Made by a program: the position numbers and the translations under genes
Notes under the pieces: model-generated
Database searches by the model: none
What the model saw: only the letters and a program-made list of their open reading frames with translations
Told to the model about the DNA's origin: nothing
Shown here: positions 36,048 through 49,280 of the stretch, piece by piece
Position numbering within the stretch: the first letter of the stretch is position 1
Layout of the letters: each line of letters opens with the position of its first letter
Assembly (NCBI RefSeq): GCF_907164915.1
Contig: NC_061865.1
Coordinates: 53,650,587-53,714,586, forward strand
From: Impatiens glandulifera
Taxonomy: Eukaryota > Streptophyta > Magnoliopsida > Ericales > Balsaminaceae
DNA length: 64,000 bases
Direction of reading: 5' to 3'

Positions 36048-36056
36048 TCAGCCTAT

Positions 36057-36246
36057 CTGAAAACAAGAAAAAGAAACCAGATTGGATGATGATGAAGATA
36101 TTAAAACCCATTCTAAACAAAGATCAACTCAAATCAAAATACATTGAAAAGGGTATTAATCAAATGCATTCATTCATATCATCAACAATGAAGAACAAAA
36201 TATAACTTTTACGAATCAAAATACAGAGAAAGGGATATGAACTTAC
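36057..36246 (-). other. 5'-leader intron of SAMDC
   Basis: On the minus strand the donor GTAAG follows TTAATAACCCA (exon edge 36247) and the acceptor TTTTCAG precedes ATAGGCTGAATG. Both uORFs lie after this intron. Confidence 0.7.
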
Positions 36247-36434
36247 TGGGTTATTAAGATGTATTCGATTGATCAGAAGATTTGGAAAAATACCCACGAA
36301 AGATGATGAATTTCAGAGATATGAGAATGGTAGAGGATTCAATTCTCCTTATAAAAGATGGGTTTTGACTATTGCTTAAGGTAGGGTAAGAATCGAATGG
36401 TTTGATTGTGAACGGCGGTATGGGGAATCGAGAG

Positions 36435-36443
36435 TATTTATAG
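36435..36443 (-). promoter_or_regulatory. TATA box of SAMDC
   Basis: CTATAAATA on the minus strand, about 190 bases before the leader-intron donor. It has good position and sequence for a core promoter. Confidence 0.6.
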
Positions 36444-36479
36444 TAGGAAATCTGTTGGGAGATAATTATGCCTTAATTA

Positions 36480-38360
36480 TAGAGTTTTTTTTCAATCTTT
36501 TAATAGTCAAAACCCTATTTTAATGAATGAAAAATTGATGATCCAAAAAAATCAAAATTAGTTATAACCTAGTAAATTGAATACCAAAAAAAGTAAATTA
36601 ATTCTAAATATTTTAAGAAAAACAAGGTTTTGTTTGATTCTGAATTATTTTGAAAATATATTGTTTAACAACAATAATAAAAGGGTATTATTTGAATAAA
36701 ATAAAATATACTGAAATCATATTTATAAATTAAAAAATATATTATATAATATTTTTTAAAAAATAAATAAATTTGATATTATTTTAATTATAAAATATAA
36801 TTTTTTTTAAATCAAATCAAAATATAATTAAACTGTAATATTATTTATAAAATTTATAATTATTCTTTTTAAGATATATAAAACTAATTTTATTTTATTA
36901 TATAGTATTTGATTATTTTTTTTAGGTAATCAATGAAAGTATTATTCTTATTTTCTCTATAGTGTAACTTGAAGATTAATGTATATGTTTATTTTTGTTA
37001 ATTTTAATTTTTATAATAAAATTTAATTATTAATATTTTTAGTTTATAAGAAGATTAGATTTTAAAAATAATATTTTATTTAATAAATATATTTTAATTT
37101 TAATTTTGTGTAATTTTACAAAGTAATCCTATTAAAAAAATAATTGTTTAAGTTAATATATTTTTAGGTATCAAAACCGAAATTAAGGTATACCAAAATT
37201 AAATTATACTGAAATTAAGATAGAATAAATATATGAATTTTTTATACTTAAATTTTAAATAATGTACCTTAATATTACTAAAATATTAAGGTATATTTTA
37301 ACTTAGAAGATTTTGTAGATTTTGTTTTTATTACGTTTGGTTTATTGAACAAATTTTATTTATTTTGTTGAATATATTCTATAGATATTTTATTTTATTT
37401 TTTTATATTATTTAATGTATATATTATATTATATTTTTTAGATTTTAGATATATTATTTTGTATTAATTATTTTTATTTTTATTTAAATATTTATTTATA
37501 AAATTAATTGTATTAAATAGTCATATTATATATAGAGAGAGAAGGATTTAACTATTTCAGTTATTTAATTTAATCTACATAACTCATAATTAGATTAAGA
37601 ATTTTTATATTTTTAAATAATTAATTAAAATACTATCAAATTTAATTTTTTTTTAATAAATATAAAGATTTAAAAATAAACAATAATTGATCATCTACAT
37701 AAAATATTTTATAAAACAACAAATAAGACAAATTCCAAAACATTATATTAAAACAATCAATTTTGAGTCAAGATCTTCATTAAACGTGTGATTCACTTCC
37801 ATATATATTATATTTAAATAATATGGAATTGTCTAATAATTGAGAATATTATATTGAATGGAATACTAGAAAATGCAATAATGTTAGGATATTTCCTAGA
37901 AGTTGTCAACAAAAAAATGAAAAGACGAAAAAACCACTATTCAAATTTTCAAATGATGACTAGACTATGACTAGGTTTCAACATGCAAAATAGATATGGT
38001 TTTAATTAAATAATTAGTCATGACCTGTTTGGTACATGATTATTTTTTGTTGTATTATATTATTTTAAAATGTAATTTTTTATAAAAATAAAAGATTGAA
38101 TAATTTAAATCAAATTGTTTAAAAAATTTCATTATTTAATCATTTACAATATTAAAAAATAATAAAAATTATTGTAATGAATGTTTTGATATGTCAAACA
38201 AGTCATAAATCTAATTATTCTTTTTATAATATAGTATTATTTTTAACTCAATTATTGACGAATCCAGTCGGAATACACGATGGATTCAACAACACCTTGT
38301 TTGTTTTATATCCGAATTAAGATTTCTTTTTAATATTTTTAAAATAAATAATATTTGTTT
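36480..38360. other. intergenic, very AT-rich
   Basis: No coding region. 37165-37320 contains GGTATACC-rich phrases similar to those near 33300, probably old transposon remnants. Confidence 0.45.
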
Positions 38361-38370
38361 TAACACATAG

Positions 38371-38634
38371 GCTTTATTCGGATGGAGGTTATTTAAATAA
38401 CTTAGAGTGGAAAAAAAAATAATGATGATTTATAATTTTAAGAAAGTGATGATTATTTTTGGTAAAAAGACTTAAAGGGTATTGATTTATATAAATAAAA
38501 TAAAAAATAATAATTTTAAATAAAAGGTATTTTAGTATTTTGGTTAATGAAATGAGTAATGTGATTGGTGAAAGTGATTGATTGAAAAATTAATTTTGTA
38601 TAGATTATTTAAAAAACCTAAGAAGAACCGAGCC
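38371..38634. mobile_element. MITE, copy 1 of a two-member family
   Basis: Collinear with 38948-39202: GATGATTATTTTTGGTAAAAAGACTTAAAGGGTATTGAT, AAAAAATAATAATTT, AAGGTATTTTAGTATTTTG and AATGAAATGAGT all recur. The ends (GGCTTTATTCGG... and ...GAACCGAGCC) are imperfect terminal inverted repeats. No coding capacity. Confidence 0.65.
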
Positions 38635-38947
38635 ATAATAATTTAATAAATCATTATAATTAAAGGGACAAAGTATGTGTTTACAAAATTAAGAATCACA
38701 AGTTTGATTTTCGGTAAATTAGGAACGGATTTTAAAATTAAAGTTGGAATGAGTTTGAAAAATAAATTGAGTGGACTTAAAAATATTAATAGATGAACAT
38801 TAATTTTATATTTTTTTATAGTAAATTAAAATAAACAAAAATTTAAAAATTAGGTGGTCACGTTATTTTCTTGACTTAAATAAATTATTTATTTTTTATT
38901 TTCCTAATATAAATTTGTCCATGAGTAAAACCATCTTTAAATTAAGG

Positions 38948-39202
38948 CCTTGTTTGGATTGGGGTTTTTAAAAAACCTAAAGGGAGGAAAAAATAATGAT
39001 TGGTGATGATTTTGAGGAGGTGATGATTATTTTTGATAAAAAGACTTAAAGGGTATTGATATATATGAATAAAATAAAAAATAATAATTTAAAATAGAAG
39101 GTATTTTAGTATTTTGATTAATGAAATGAGTGACGTGATTGTTAAGAAATGATTGATTGGAAAATTAATTTGGTTGGATTTTTGAAAAACCCAAAGCTAA
39201 GG
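38948..39202. mobile_element. MITE, copy 2 of a two-member family
   Basis: Left end CCTTGTTTGGATTGGGGTTT and right end TTGAAAAACCCAAAGCTAAGG are inverted repeats of about 30 bp with gaps. The body matches the copy 300 bp upstream in the same orientation, so two related insertions lie almost side by side. Confidence 0.65.
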
Positions 39203-42200
39203 TGGAGAGAAATAATTAGAAAATTGTAATAATAACTTTTTAAATAATAATTTTAAAAATAAAACAAATATATATATATATAAATAAAAAGACAAAATTG
39301 TAAAGTAAGTTGTCAAAAAAAGTCAAGCTTTAGCAAAAGACAATAGGCTTTGGTTGAAAGGGGTAATAGACTATGCAAATTGGGTTAGATGCATAATTTT
39401 TGTAAGCCAAAATAATTGGAAACAACTATTTTATTTATCTCATGATTTGTTACTTTTTAAAATTAAAGAATACAAAAATTAATAGATAGGGGACACCTAA
39501 GAAGAATCATGTGCACTAATTCTCAGGTTGGCTTCCTAAATCTATTATATTTATATATAAAAAAAAGCATTCAACATTGCCCATCTACCATCACTTGAAT
39601 ACATACAAATAATAATTTATTTTCTATACAAATAGAAAGAAAAGAAAGAATACCCTCTTGAATCCAAGAGTTAGGGTATAAAGTTTGGTAGGGTTTGCAA
39701 TTTCTTTAGGCTGCCCACCCTTACCCATTATTACGTTCAAAATCGAATTCGTAACATTTAATCAGTTAGAACTATCGTTATTTTTTGAACTAACTTAATT
39801 AGTTATATCCTCTCTCGATTGATAACCTAATCTCAAAAATTTATTTGAAAATAAAACTTTGGAAATAATTTCTCTATGATTACAATAATTAACACCCTTC
39901 ATTTATAGTAATTCCTCTGTCACTATCCACATCCCTCAACAGCTCATTACATGCATGATCTATATATATACCACAAATTTGGTCAAACCAATACATATTT
40001 TGAACTATTAGACCGGCCAATATATATTTCATACACACAATCCATCTATGATTACCTCATATTTGTATCATATCTCGTAACAATTTAATGTTATAATTAT
40101 CAGTTCATCGTGTGATCAACTTTTTATTTATTTATTTCACTAATTATCCATAATCTTAACTCACTAAATTAATTCGAATTGAAATATAGGTAATGACTAT
40201 CACACTAATGTTTTATTATAAAAAAAACAAAAACTAACTTCATAATTTTAAATGGAACTTAACATGAGTTATTATATTATATTATATTGATAACCTTCCC
40301 CAAGTAAAGCAAAAAAAAATTTGTTAAATGATTTAAAAAAAACAATAATAATAAGTGCAAGATATACAATGAAGAATGGATGACTATATATCCATTCATG
40401 AGAAGGGCAATTAAGACAATATACATGCTAGGACAAAATTGAGATTCGTGCAACTCTATCTTATTATTTTCTTTTTTTATTAAAAATTATCTTATTTCTA
40501 AAAATAATGTGTTATATATCATTTTAATTGATTTTTGATTGGCATATTACTCTTCTATATAATACTAATTCTAATTTAATTATTGTTATAAGATATTTAT
40601 ACTTACAGAAAAAAAATCAACCACCACAATCAAACATCACATACTCAACTTTAAATACATGACATGATACAATATAAAATATAAATAAAAAAAAGTATAA
40701 ATTTTAAAATTTTCATTATTACTTATTTTGACATAGTAAATATGAGTTAAAATAGTTTTATTTTGTATTTTCAAGTGTTCATATGAAACCAAATTAAGTT
40801 AAATTCATTACCAAATTAATTATAATAATATTTTGATGGGACCACATGTTAATATATTATCTAATACGACACTATACTAATTACTAAAGGACAAACAATA
40901 GCGGCAGAATATTATTTATAGGTCTGCCTATACTTAATGAAATAATATTAAATTCCAATTTTAAAACAATTTTTTTTTTAATTATTGTAGCACCACTAAC
41001 TACAACTAGGGATGAATCATCTAACTTTTCGTGGGAAATTATTCAATATTATTATTTAAAAAAATAAATAAATGACATTTTACTTTATAAAGATTGATGA
41101 GAAAATAACAACAATATATTTGATAAATAAAAATATTTTTATTTCGGAACAAAATAAAATCTTTTAGTCAAGTTGCTATAGACTTTATAATATTTTTGTT
41201 TCTTCAATTGGGCTTAATTTGTTGATTTGGTAATTCATGAAACATGAATAAGAGCAGCAAGCCCCAACCCTCATTTGACATAAGTTATTTGTATGGGTTA
41301 TGCAAGTCCAGCCCATCTGTAAAATAAGAGAAAATCATAAATTATGTCAAAGCCCACAAATTTTATTTTATAATTTATACTTTATTTAATTTTTTTTTAT
41401 TTATTTTTATAAAATGTTAATTCTGGTTAATTCAAATAGAGGGTTACTTATAAAATATTAATTTACAAATAATATAAAATAATATTTAAAAATTCAAAAC
41501 ACAACTAAATGAGAATTTAGATGTTAAATATTATAACAAATTTATAAAAATCAAAATTTCAATAGAGAAGATCTAATAATTTTAATTTTTTTTAGGAGAA
41601 CTCAAAATACAAAATTGTTTGAGTTACATATTATTGAGTGTAAGCTTATTGAGTGAGCAAGCAGAGAAAACTCATCTATATAAAATATTATGACCCTGAC
41701 TATTGGGCTGCTCTAGTTATATTGATTCGAAAAGTTGTTTTCACTTATATTTAATTTGTAAATGATTGACTCTTATGTATAACAAAATTAAAAGAAGAAA
41801 AAATGTGTTTGACATATTAGTTTGGCCGTTCACCTATGAGTAGAATGATGAGTTGGGGTTGGTATACCCTAGCCCATGAGTTTATTAGGGTTATCATAGG
41901 GCCAATACGTGAATGGAATTTGTCTTCAAAAGGGTTATTTGTAAGAGAGTTTCTAAATAAAAGTTTTTTTTATTCAAAAGAGAAATGGTTAGAATTTAAT
42001 GGGACATTTAAATAGATATATATTCTTTGAATATAATAAGTCAATATTTTGTAATTTAAGTTTATTTATGATTTGATTTAAGGACATTATTGTCATGAAT
42101 ATGTTAAACTATGATACATGCATATTTCTAATTTGGCGCCAGATTAGAAATCAACACCATTTATTAATGAAGTGGTTATTAATAAGACGGTTATTAATAA

Positions 42201-42967
42201 TGCGACGTCAAAAGACATAAGAGAAAATTAAGGGAATAAAGCCATGAATAAAAAGAACTATTTTTTTTTTTATCATGGGCTCTCTTTTTCTGAATCTCCA
42301 TCACCGAGAATAAAGAAAATTAAGAATTTTTGCCTTTTTGAAAGACTATTTTATCCAAACATCATGTCTAAGGATCTAGATATATATTTCGCTCTTGTCT
42401 TTCATATATGAGGAACAAATATTATGATCTAGGGCATTATGACATTATGATTTATGATTTAGTTTTAAGTGCAAATTATTACCATCGGAAACAACTCAAA
42501 TATGACAACTCTATATTATTTGTTACTAAGAAGAGAATATACAAATATTTAATAAAATATCACCAAGACAATTGATGAGTATGAGCAGGCTACGACCCAC
42601 AAAAAGTTGAAAGTATTATTTTGATTATAAAAATTTTGGACAAAAAATTCGATTCAATTAAATAGGACGTCGGACATAACAAATAATAACATCAATTCAA
42701 GTGCACGACACACCAGGAATATTATTTGAATTATAAAAAATATGGACGAAAAATTCATTCAACTAAACTAGATGTCGGATCAAACAAAATATACACTAAC
42801 TCAAATCTCAACCATGGAAAGAAAAATTAGACACTATCCAATACTATATTGGTTATAAGAAGAAAGAAAAACTTATAAATATCATTACATTTCAAATCAT
42901 AACTTTCTATCAATTTATTGTTATAGAATAGAGTTTAAACAAATGTTTACATGTTAGTTCAAACATA
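39203..42967. other. intergenic, AT-rich
   Basis: No gene or RNA found. Slightly more complex DNA near 41220-41340 (CAGCAAGCCCCAACCC) and 42130-42330 has no open frame worth naming. Confidence 0.45.
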
Positions 42968-43087
42968 GAGCTAACAAAGAATCATCTTCTCATAACATAA
43001 AATACATCAAACTGATGATACTTTAAACTTTATTGGACATCTCAAACATTAAGGGTAGAGTTATGAATCTAAAATGTTTTTATAAAT
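42968..43087. repeat. left copy of direct repeat flanking the CACTA remnant
   Basis: Matches 47239-47365 (TTCTCATAACATAAAATA, ACTTTAAACTTTATTGGACA, CTCAAACATTAAGGGT, GGAGTTATGA-like, CTAAAATGTTTT). It ends where transposase homology begins. Confidence 0.8.
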
Positions 43088-44050
43088 TGGAAATCAGTAT
43101 TATTGAGACATAATTTAGATGTCATGCATATTGAGAAAAATATTTATGATAGCATGTTGAAACAATGATGGATGTGAAAGAGAAAACTAAGGATGATCTT
43201 AAAGCCCGTAAAGATTTACAACTCTTGGGCATAAAACACTGGTTACATCCTATAAATGTTGACGGAGTGATTCATTATCTAGAAGCGCCTTTCACCTTGT
43301 CATCGGATCATAAACAACGTCTTTGTAAATTTTTGAAAGATCTTAAGTTGCCTGATGTTTTTTGTTTAAATATTGGAGGTTGTGTAAATTTGGAAGAGAA
43401 GAAGATTATGTGATTAAAAAGTCATGATTGTCACATTTTATTGGAATATCTTATTTCTTTAGCAACCCGTTGATTACTTCCAGATCATGTGTATGATGCT
43501 ATAGTAAATTTGTCCATATTCTTTCGTTTGTTGTGCTCCAAAGAGTTGATTGCAGCGGACTTCGAACAATTGTACTTGGATATTATAACGACACTTTGCA
43601 AATTTGAAATGATTTTCCCACCATCAATGTTCGACATCATGATGCATCTCCTGGTTCACTTGTCATTTGAGGCTTTACTTGGGGGGTCTGTCCAGTATCA
43701 ATGAATGTATCCGATAGAATATTACATGGGTACAATGAAAAGATATTTGCGAAATAAAAACCACCCCAAAGCCTCAATAAGCGAGAGTTATCTTCTAAAT
43801 GAAAGTATTAGTCTATGTTCTAGGTATCTAGATGAGGAAGACCAAGAACGTGCACAAAACTTCACAAAGTTCAATTTCGGGTCTTTCAATATTTTCATCG
43901 TTGGAAGAACTATCCAACGGAAAAATATACAAGTTGGATTATAGTGATCGAGTGACAACTCATTCATACATTTTGAAAAATTATCCCGAAGCAGAACTTT
44001 TTAAATGTAAGATTCAATATTTATTTGTTACAGTACGTATTATTAATTAG
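43088..44050 (+). pseudogene. CACTA transposase (TNP2-type with DUF4218) remnant
   Basis: The reading starts inside the transposase at SVLLRHNLDVMHIEKN, continues KEKTKDDLKARKDLQLLGIK, KSHDCHILLEYL, IFFRLLCSKEL, LCKFEMIFPPSMFDIMMHLL and then the DUF4218 part MYPIEYYMGTMKRYLRNKNH. Stops (a TGA after LKQ near 43166, a TGG-to-TGA change before MYPIE near 43702) and at least two frame shifts break it. The N-terminal catalytic part of TNP2 is missing, so the element is dead. Confidence 0.85.
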
Positions 44051-44377
44051 CATTAAAGATTATGATATTTAATATTCGACACATGCGCAACGAGTATATG
44101 CAGGATTGCAATAACAATGAGTCCCGTGGAGAAACATATGTCACATATTTTAATAATAGAGTTAGTAGATTCATAACCATACCTTATAATTTTATTTTGA
44201 TTCTATAATTTACAAATGGAATTTTGGAATGTATATATAGGTCGCCCAATTAGCAGAAGATAACAATATATCAAGAGATCTTAAGAATTTAGGCTTGGGT
44301 CCAACTATGTACTTATGTACGTATGTTTGGTGTAAATAAACGGATACAAATTTTATACAAAAAAACACGACGAATGT

Positions 44378-44722
44378 TTGACCACTCAAAACAGCGAAGT
44401 GGTTGTTGAAGGGTACATCGGGTCAGATACTATGTCATACTATATAGTTTTAACAGACATAATCCAAGTACAATACTTTTTTCACAAACGAGTTGTCCTA
44501 TTCAAATGTAAGTGGTTTGATACACATTCCGGGGAACGAGGAGTGAAAGTAGATAAATATGGCTTCGTAAGTATAAATGTAAACCGGATTTTGAAAACTC
44601 AAAGTCAAGAATCGTATATATTAGCGAATCAAACAAAACAAGTATATAATGCCCCTGATATGACATCACGATCCGGTTGGAAGATTGTGGCAAAAATAAA
44701 TCTATGGTTTACAAATATCTAG
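44378..44722 (+). pseudogene. CACTA-associated DUF4216 fragment
   Basis: The frame contains VVVEGYIGSDTMSYYIVLTDIIQVQY, KCKWFDTHSGERGVKVDKYG and FTNI near the end, the pattern of the DUF4216 domain that follows DUF4218 in plant CACTA proteins. It is separated from 43088-44050 by frameshifted sequence. An acidic tail (DEDEVGDFIVSTLEGDEHHH) can be read near 44985-45050. Confidence 0.7.
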
Positions 44723-45189
44723 TTAAGATTAATTATATTAAAATTTTTACTTTAATGTTTTTACTTTAATTATTCTCCAATTTATTAATTGTATGTGTTT
44801 GCATGATGGTTGGTGGTCAAAGGGAGCCTTGGATGAGTATATGGAAAACTCCAAAGAAACTAAATAAGTAATTCCAGAACCTGCTTGCATAGGCAGATCA
44901 CCTTACGATCAAAGGCGAGTCTTTCAGAGACACAGTGTTTGTTGTGGAGCCGTTAGCTAGTGCTGACCCAGTAGGTGGTACACATGATGAGGATGAGGTT
45001 GGAGATTTTATTGTGAGTACGCTTGAGGGGGATGAGCATCATCATGAGGATTAGGAGAAGGATTAGAATCAGGAGGATCAAGAGGATGATCATGAGAATT
45101 AGTCCACTCATGACAATAATGCATCAACATGTAACATTTTTACACATATTTATTGCTTATATTGATTTACACATAATATTGAATTTGCT

Positions 45190-46499
45190 ATTTTTGTAGA
45201 TTCTTCCGCTAGGAAGAGATGGGGGAATAACAAGAATATTGCTCTATCAAGGAGGCCACCGGGATTGAAGATTGCTCTAAGTTTCAGAGATGTAGATGAG
45301 AGGCCAATTGACGAAGATAGACGCATGTTGTCTAGACATTTAGGGTCAGTGGTGTAGGCCCCCTCAGTCATCTCACACCGTCTGCTCAAGTGGAAGGCAT
45401 TAAGTGCTGACCAATTGAATTCATTTTGGTTTCTATGAGAGTGATAAATTAACTATACATTTAACATTCAAATAAAATTTTATAACATTTGAATGTTTTA
45501 TTTTTTAGGATCCGTTCGAGAGTACAAATGGTCCTATTAATCAATATCGACCGACCGGATTGGCACACGCCAAACAGATATGGGATAGGTGACGCTCTGA
45601 TTTGAACATTGATAATATTTGGGTTCATCAAGGAGACGAGGCAACGGTACTAACCGATTCCCCACGAGACTACGATTTAGCCAATTGAGAGTTCGTGTGT
45701 AGACACCATTACTTCACAGATAAATTTAAGATATAGTTTCATAATTGAAATAAAAACTAATAACACTAGTTTCTAACTTCATTTTATATTTTAAATGCAA
45801 AGAAACAGTGACATAAATGTAGAGAACATAAATAAATTGAAATTCCCGCATCATACGGGCAATATGCCTTTTTCACAAGTGGAAGAAGATTTGATATTTA
45901 CATTATTTCAAATAACTTAATATAAATAATGTTACTAATTTCATAAATCATTTATTTTAACAAGCTTTCGTTGAAATTTTTAAGAGGACCCGTACCCCGA
46001 AAGCTACAAAATACAACCCCAACCTGATCCGGACGTACGGGCGCAAGATAAGATCGTAAGTTAAATGACTTTAATTGTAAATTTAATAAAATTATATATA
46101 GCTTATATGAATGAAAATTAATTTCAAATGTGCAGGCGGAGATGGAAAAAGTAAGAAGCAACGAACCGGATATCTCCGACTTCGACTTGACGGAGAAAGT
46201 GTTTGGACGTCAACTGCATGAGACAGTGATCAATATGGGATCCGGCGTCCGATCCACACACTTTCGAGAGGATCGACGGAGTGACAACAATACTCAACGA
46301 GCCACTGATCGGTTGTTGGTGGAGGAGAATGAAAAACTTTGGGGCAGAAATGAGAGAAATGTCATCGACAGTGGAGGAAATCCAAAGGAGTGATGCGAAA
46401 ATGGCGCAAAGGGAGGCGGATATGGTGCAAAGGGCTGCGCAAATGGAGGAATATAAACAACAAATTGCATTCTTAATGAGGCAGTTTCAAGGCCCCTAA
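45190..46499 (+). pseudogene. CACTA second gene remnant (Ptta/En-Spm accessory protein, PF03004-like)
   Basis: Interrupted frames read RRWGNNKNIALSRRPPGLKI, DPFESTNGPINQYRPTGLAH, SDLNIDNIWVHQGDEAT, MPFSQVEEDLI, EKVRSNEPDISDFDLTEKVF and a C-terminal coiled coil (MAQREADMVQRAAQMEEYKQ). Order and content fit the accessory DNA-binding protein of En/Spm elements. Stops in several places show it is not functional. Confidence 0.6.
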
Positions 46500-46659
46500 C
46501 TAGTTAGTACATTTGTAGTTGTTTTTTGAGCATTTGTAAACATTTTGGTTTGGCTGATAACATAATTTTGGAATTATAATTTTTTTTATGAATGGTATTG
46601 TATATGTTTTGGTTTGGCTGATAACATGTTTTGGTTGCGTAAAAAATGGATGTCCTATT

Positions 46660-47238
46660 TGAGTCATTTTCAGAGACAATACCTGAGAGATAATAGATCA
46701 TCTCTCAGTTTTTCAGACGAGAGAAATACCGAAACTTTCAAATAACTTTCGGTATTTCCTTCGAGTGAAAAAACGAGAGAAGATCTATTATCTCTCGGTT
46801 TTTCACATAAGGAAAAAAACGAAAGTTATAAGAAAATCTTTCGGTATTGTCCCAAGAGAAAATAACGAGAGATTATCAATTATTTATTGGTTTTTCATTT
46901 GAGAGAAATACCAAAAGTTTTTCGAAAAACTTTCGGTATTTCTCTCGTCTAAAAAACCGAGAGATGATCTATTATCTCTCGGTATTTTCTCTTGGGACAA
47001 TACCGATTTTTTTTTATAACTTTTGGTTTTTCTCTCTAGTGTCTAAACCGATACATTTTAAAATCTCTATACCGAAATTTGTAAATCTCTCGGGAAACAC
47101 CCAAATAGATTTACCGAAAGCCTCTATACCGACGAATGCTGAGAGTTTCCTAAACTTTCGGTATTAGTGTTATACCGACATATATGGGGTCATTACCGAG
47201 AGATTGTACTCTCGGCAATTACCCTTTTTTCACTAGTG
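46660..47238. mobile_element. right subterminal region and terminus of the CACTA element
   Basis: Dense direct and inverted copies of CTCTCGGT / ACCGAGAG and CTTTCGGTATT. 46672-46735 is nearly the reverse complement of about 46935-47005, giving a large fold-back. The element ends CCCTTTTTTCACTAGTG (47222-47238), which reads outside-in as CACTAGTGAAAAAAGGG, a classic CACTA terminus. No matching left terminus was found upstream. Confidence 0.8.
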
Positions 47239-47365
47239 GAGCAAAGAACAATATTCTCATAACATAAAATATAGCAAAAGAATTATACTTTAAACTTTAT
47301 TGGACATCTCAAACATTAAGGGTGGAGTTATGATTTAAAATATTCCCGGGCTAAAATGTTTTCAT
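47239..47365. repeat. right copy of direct repeat flanking the CACTA remnant
   Basis: Starts immediately at the CACTA right end (GAGCAAAGAACA) and matches 42968-43087. A phrase CCCGGGCTAAAATG / TCCGGGCTAAAATG is repeated within it. Confidence 0.8.
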
Positions 47366-49280
47366 AAAATTTATCCGGGCTAAAATGATAATAATATCAA
47401 GCAAACAAACAAAATACACCTAGTTCATTGTCACTAATTCCTTTTAGCAACGAAAAACTATCAATAACGAAGTTATTTTCCCATCATTATTATCATTTAT
47501 ATACAAAATATTTTGTGCTACCCCGTGTTAGTGTTACGACCAAGGTAGACTTGAACATATATCCGCCCTCGTTGAACATATAACTGATATTGGATTAAAT
47601 ATGTGTGAAACGTTACACAAATCATTTTTAATATGATACTAAATCTTGAACAAATTATTAACTTTTTATAAAGTAATTGATAGTCAAATAACACAATATT
47701 AAAGAATAGAACAATTTAGATATGAATTATTGTAGATTTAAAAAATGGAATCAAACCAACCCTACGGCTACATATAGTTCCAAACTTACCGAAAATGGTG
47801 CTTTCGATGAAACTTCTGAATTCTGATATTATTATTGTTTTGATCCCCCTCGTCTATATGTGAAGAAAGAACCCATTAATGCATTTCATTTTTTTAGTCC
47901 TTGTTTGAAATCTACTTTTTTTATATATATATTTAGATGAAAATCACTTTGAATTTTGGTTTTATTATCATTGATTCATTAGATAGAGAAATAAATAAGA
48001 CATAATTATAATAGTAAAAGCACATATATAAAACAACAAAATAATTATGTAATCATGTTTTAATTTTTTTAATACTTAATTAATATTTAAATGAGGTTAA
48101 CTTAATCATTTAAACTTTCATAACTTCTCACTAAATCATATTCAATTTTTTTTATAATACAATAGAGGTGAACATTTAACTCGATTGATTGAAAAACTTC
48201 TTATTATTAACTATATATTAGATTTTTTAGTCTTTATTTAATAATACAAATTGTTTGAAGTTGTTATATTATGTTAATATTTTTAGAAAAATGTTTTAAA
48301 ATCAGTTAATTGAATGTTTAAAATAGATTATTAAAAAAAGAATGATACATTCAATAAGTTCAATGATAAATACAAGTCAATTTAAATTTATTAAAAAAAT
48401 CGAAATAACATAAATCCTAATCATCCCAATAATCTAATTATTCATTTGTTAATTGTCAATTTCATCTTAATAAGGAAATAAAACAAACTCCTATTTCTAA
48501 CTAAACAATATTTTTTATTTGTTTTTATTATTATTATATGGAGAATATAATTCTAGGCATCTTTAAGCATATATTCCGGAATCTGTCTTAAAAGTAGATA
48601 AATCTCCTTTTCAATTTCCCTCCTTGATTTGGGTTTTCTTTTTGGACAATTCTAATAACATTTAAAATGTCATTTTTATTAATCTAAATAACTTTTTTTT
48701 CCCAATAAATACATTTAAATAAAACAAACTAAAAACCAGTAAAAAAACATAAAAAATTTGATTTTAAAATTTTAGTTTGAATTTACAATCTCATTGTATA
48801 GAGAGTCAAGTTAAATAATGTTAGAGGGCAAATTTTAGCTTAACTCTAAAGTTCTCTCATAAGTCATAAGATAACACATATAATTTTTTATTTAGAAAAA
48901 ATGAACACACACTTACAATAAATAATTATTTTTATAAAGTCAAGATGTGATTGATAAAATAATTATCACAACAACTAAAAGTACTATAAATTTCAACCAC
49001 AATAATAAATTCCTTAAAATCATTCTTAACTAATCAAACTATATTTTTTCAATTAATGGAATTTATAATTAATGATGTAGAATAAAGTGGAAATAGTATA
49101 TTTTAATAAATTAACAGTTTTAGTTTTGATTCTTATTAATTGGTTTTTGTGAGAAATTTTTATTTAATATTTAATTTAGAGTGAAATGGTTTATAATTGA
49201 GATTTCTTATTAGTGATCCATTAAGATTTCAATTTCTTTCTTCAAATCTTATCTTTTAGGTCTTTTCTAAAATTATAAAA
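47366..49280. other. intergenic, AT-rich
   Basis: No gene, RNA or definite repeat supported. Short unassigned segment of mixed composition at 47520-47860. Confidence 0.45.
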
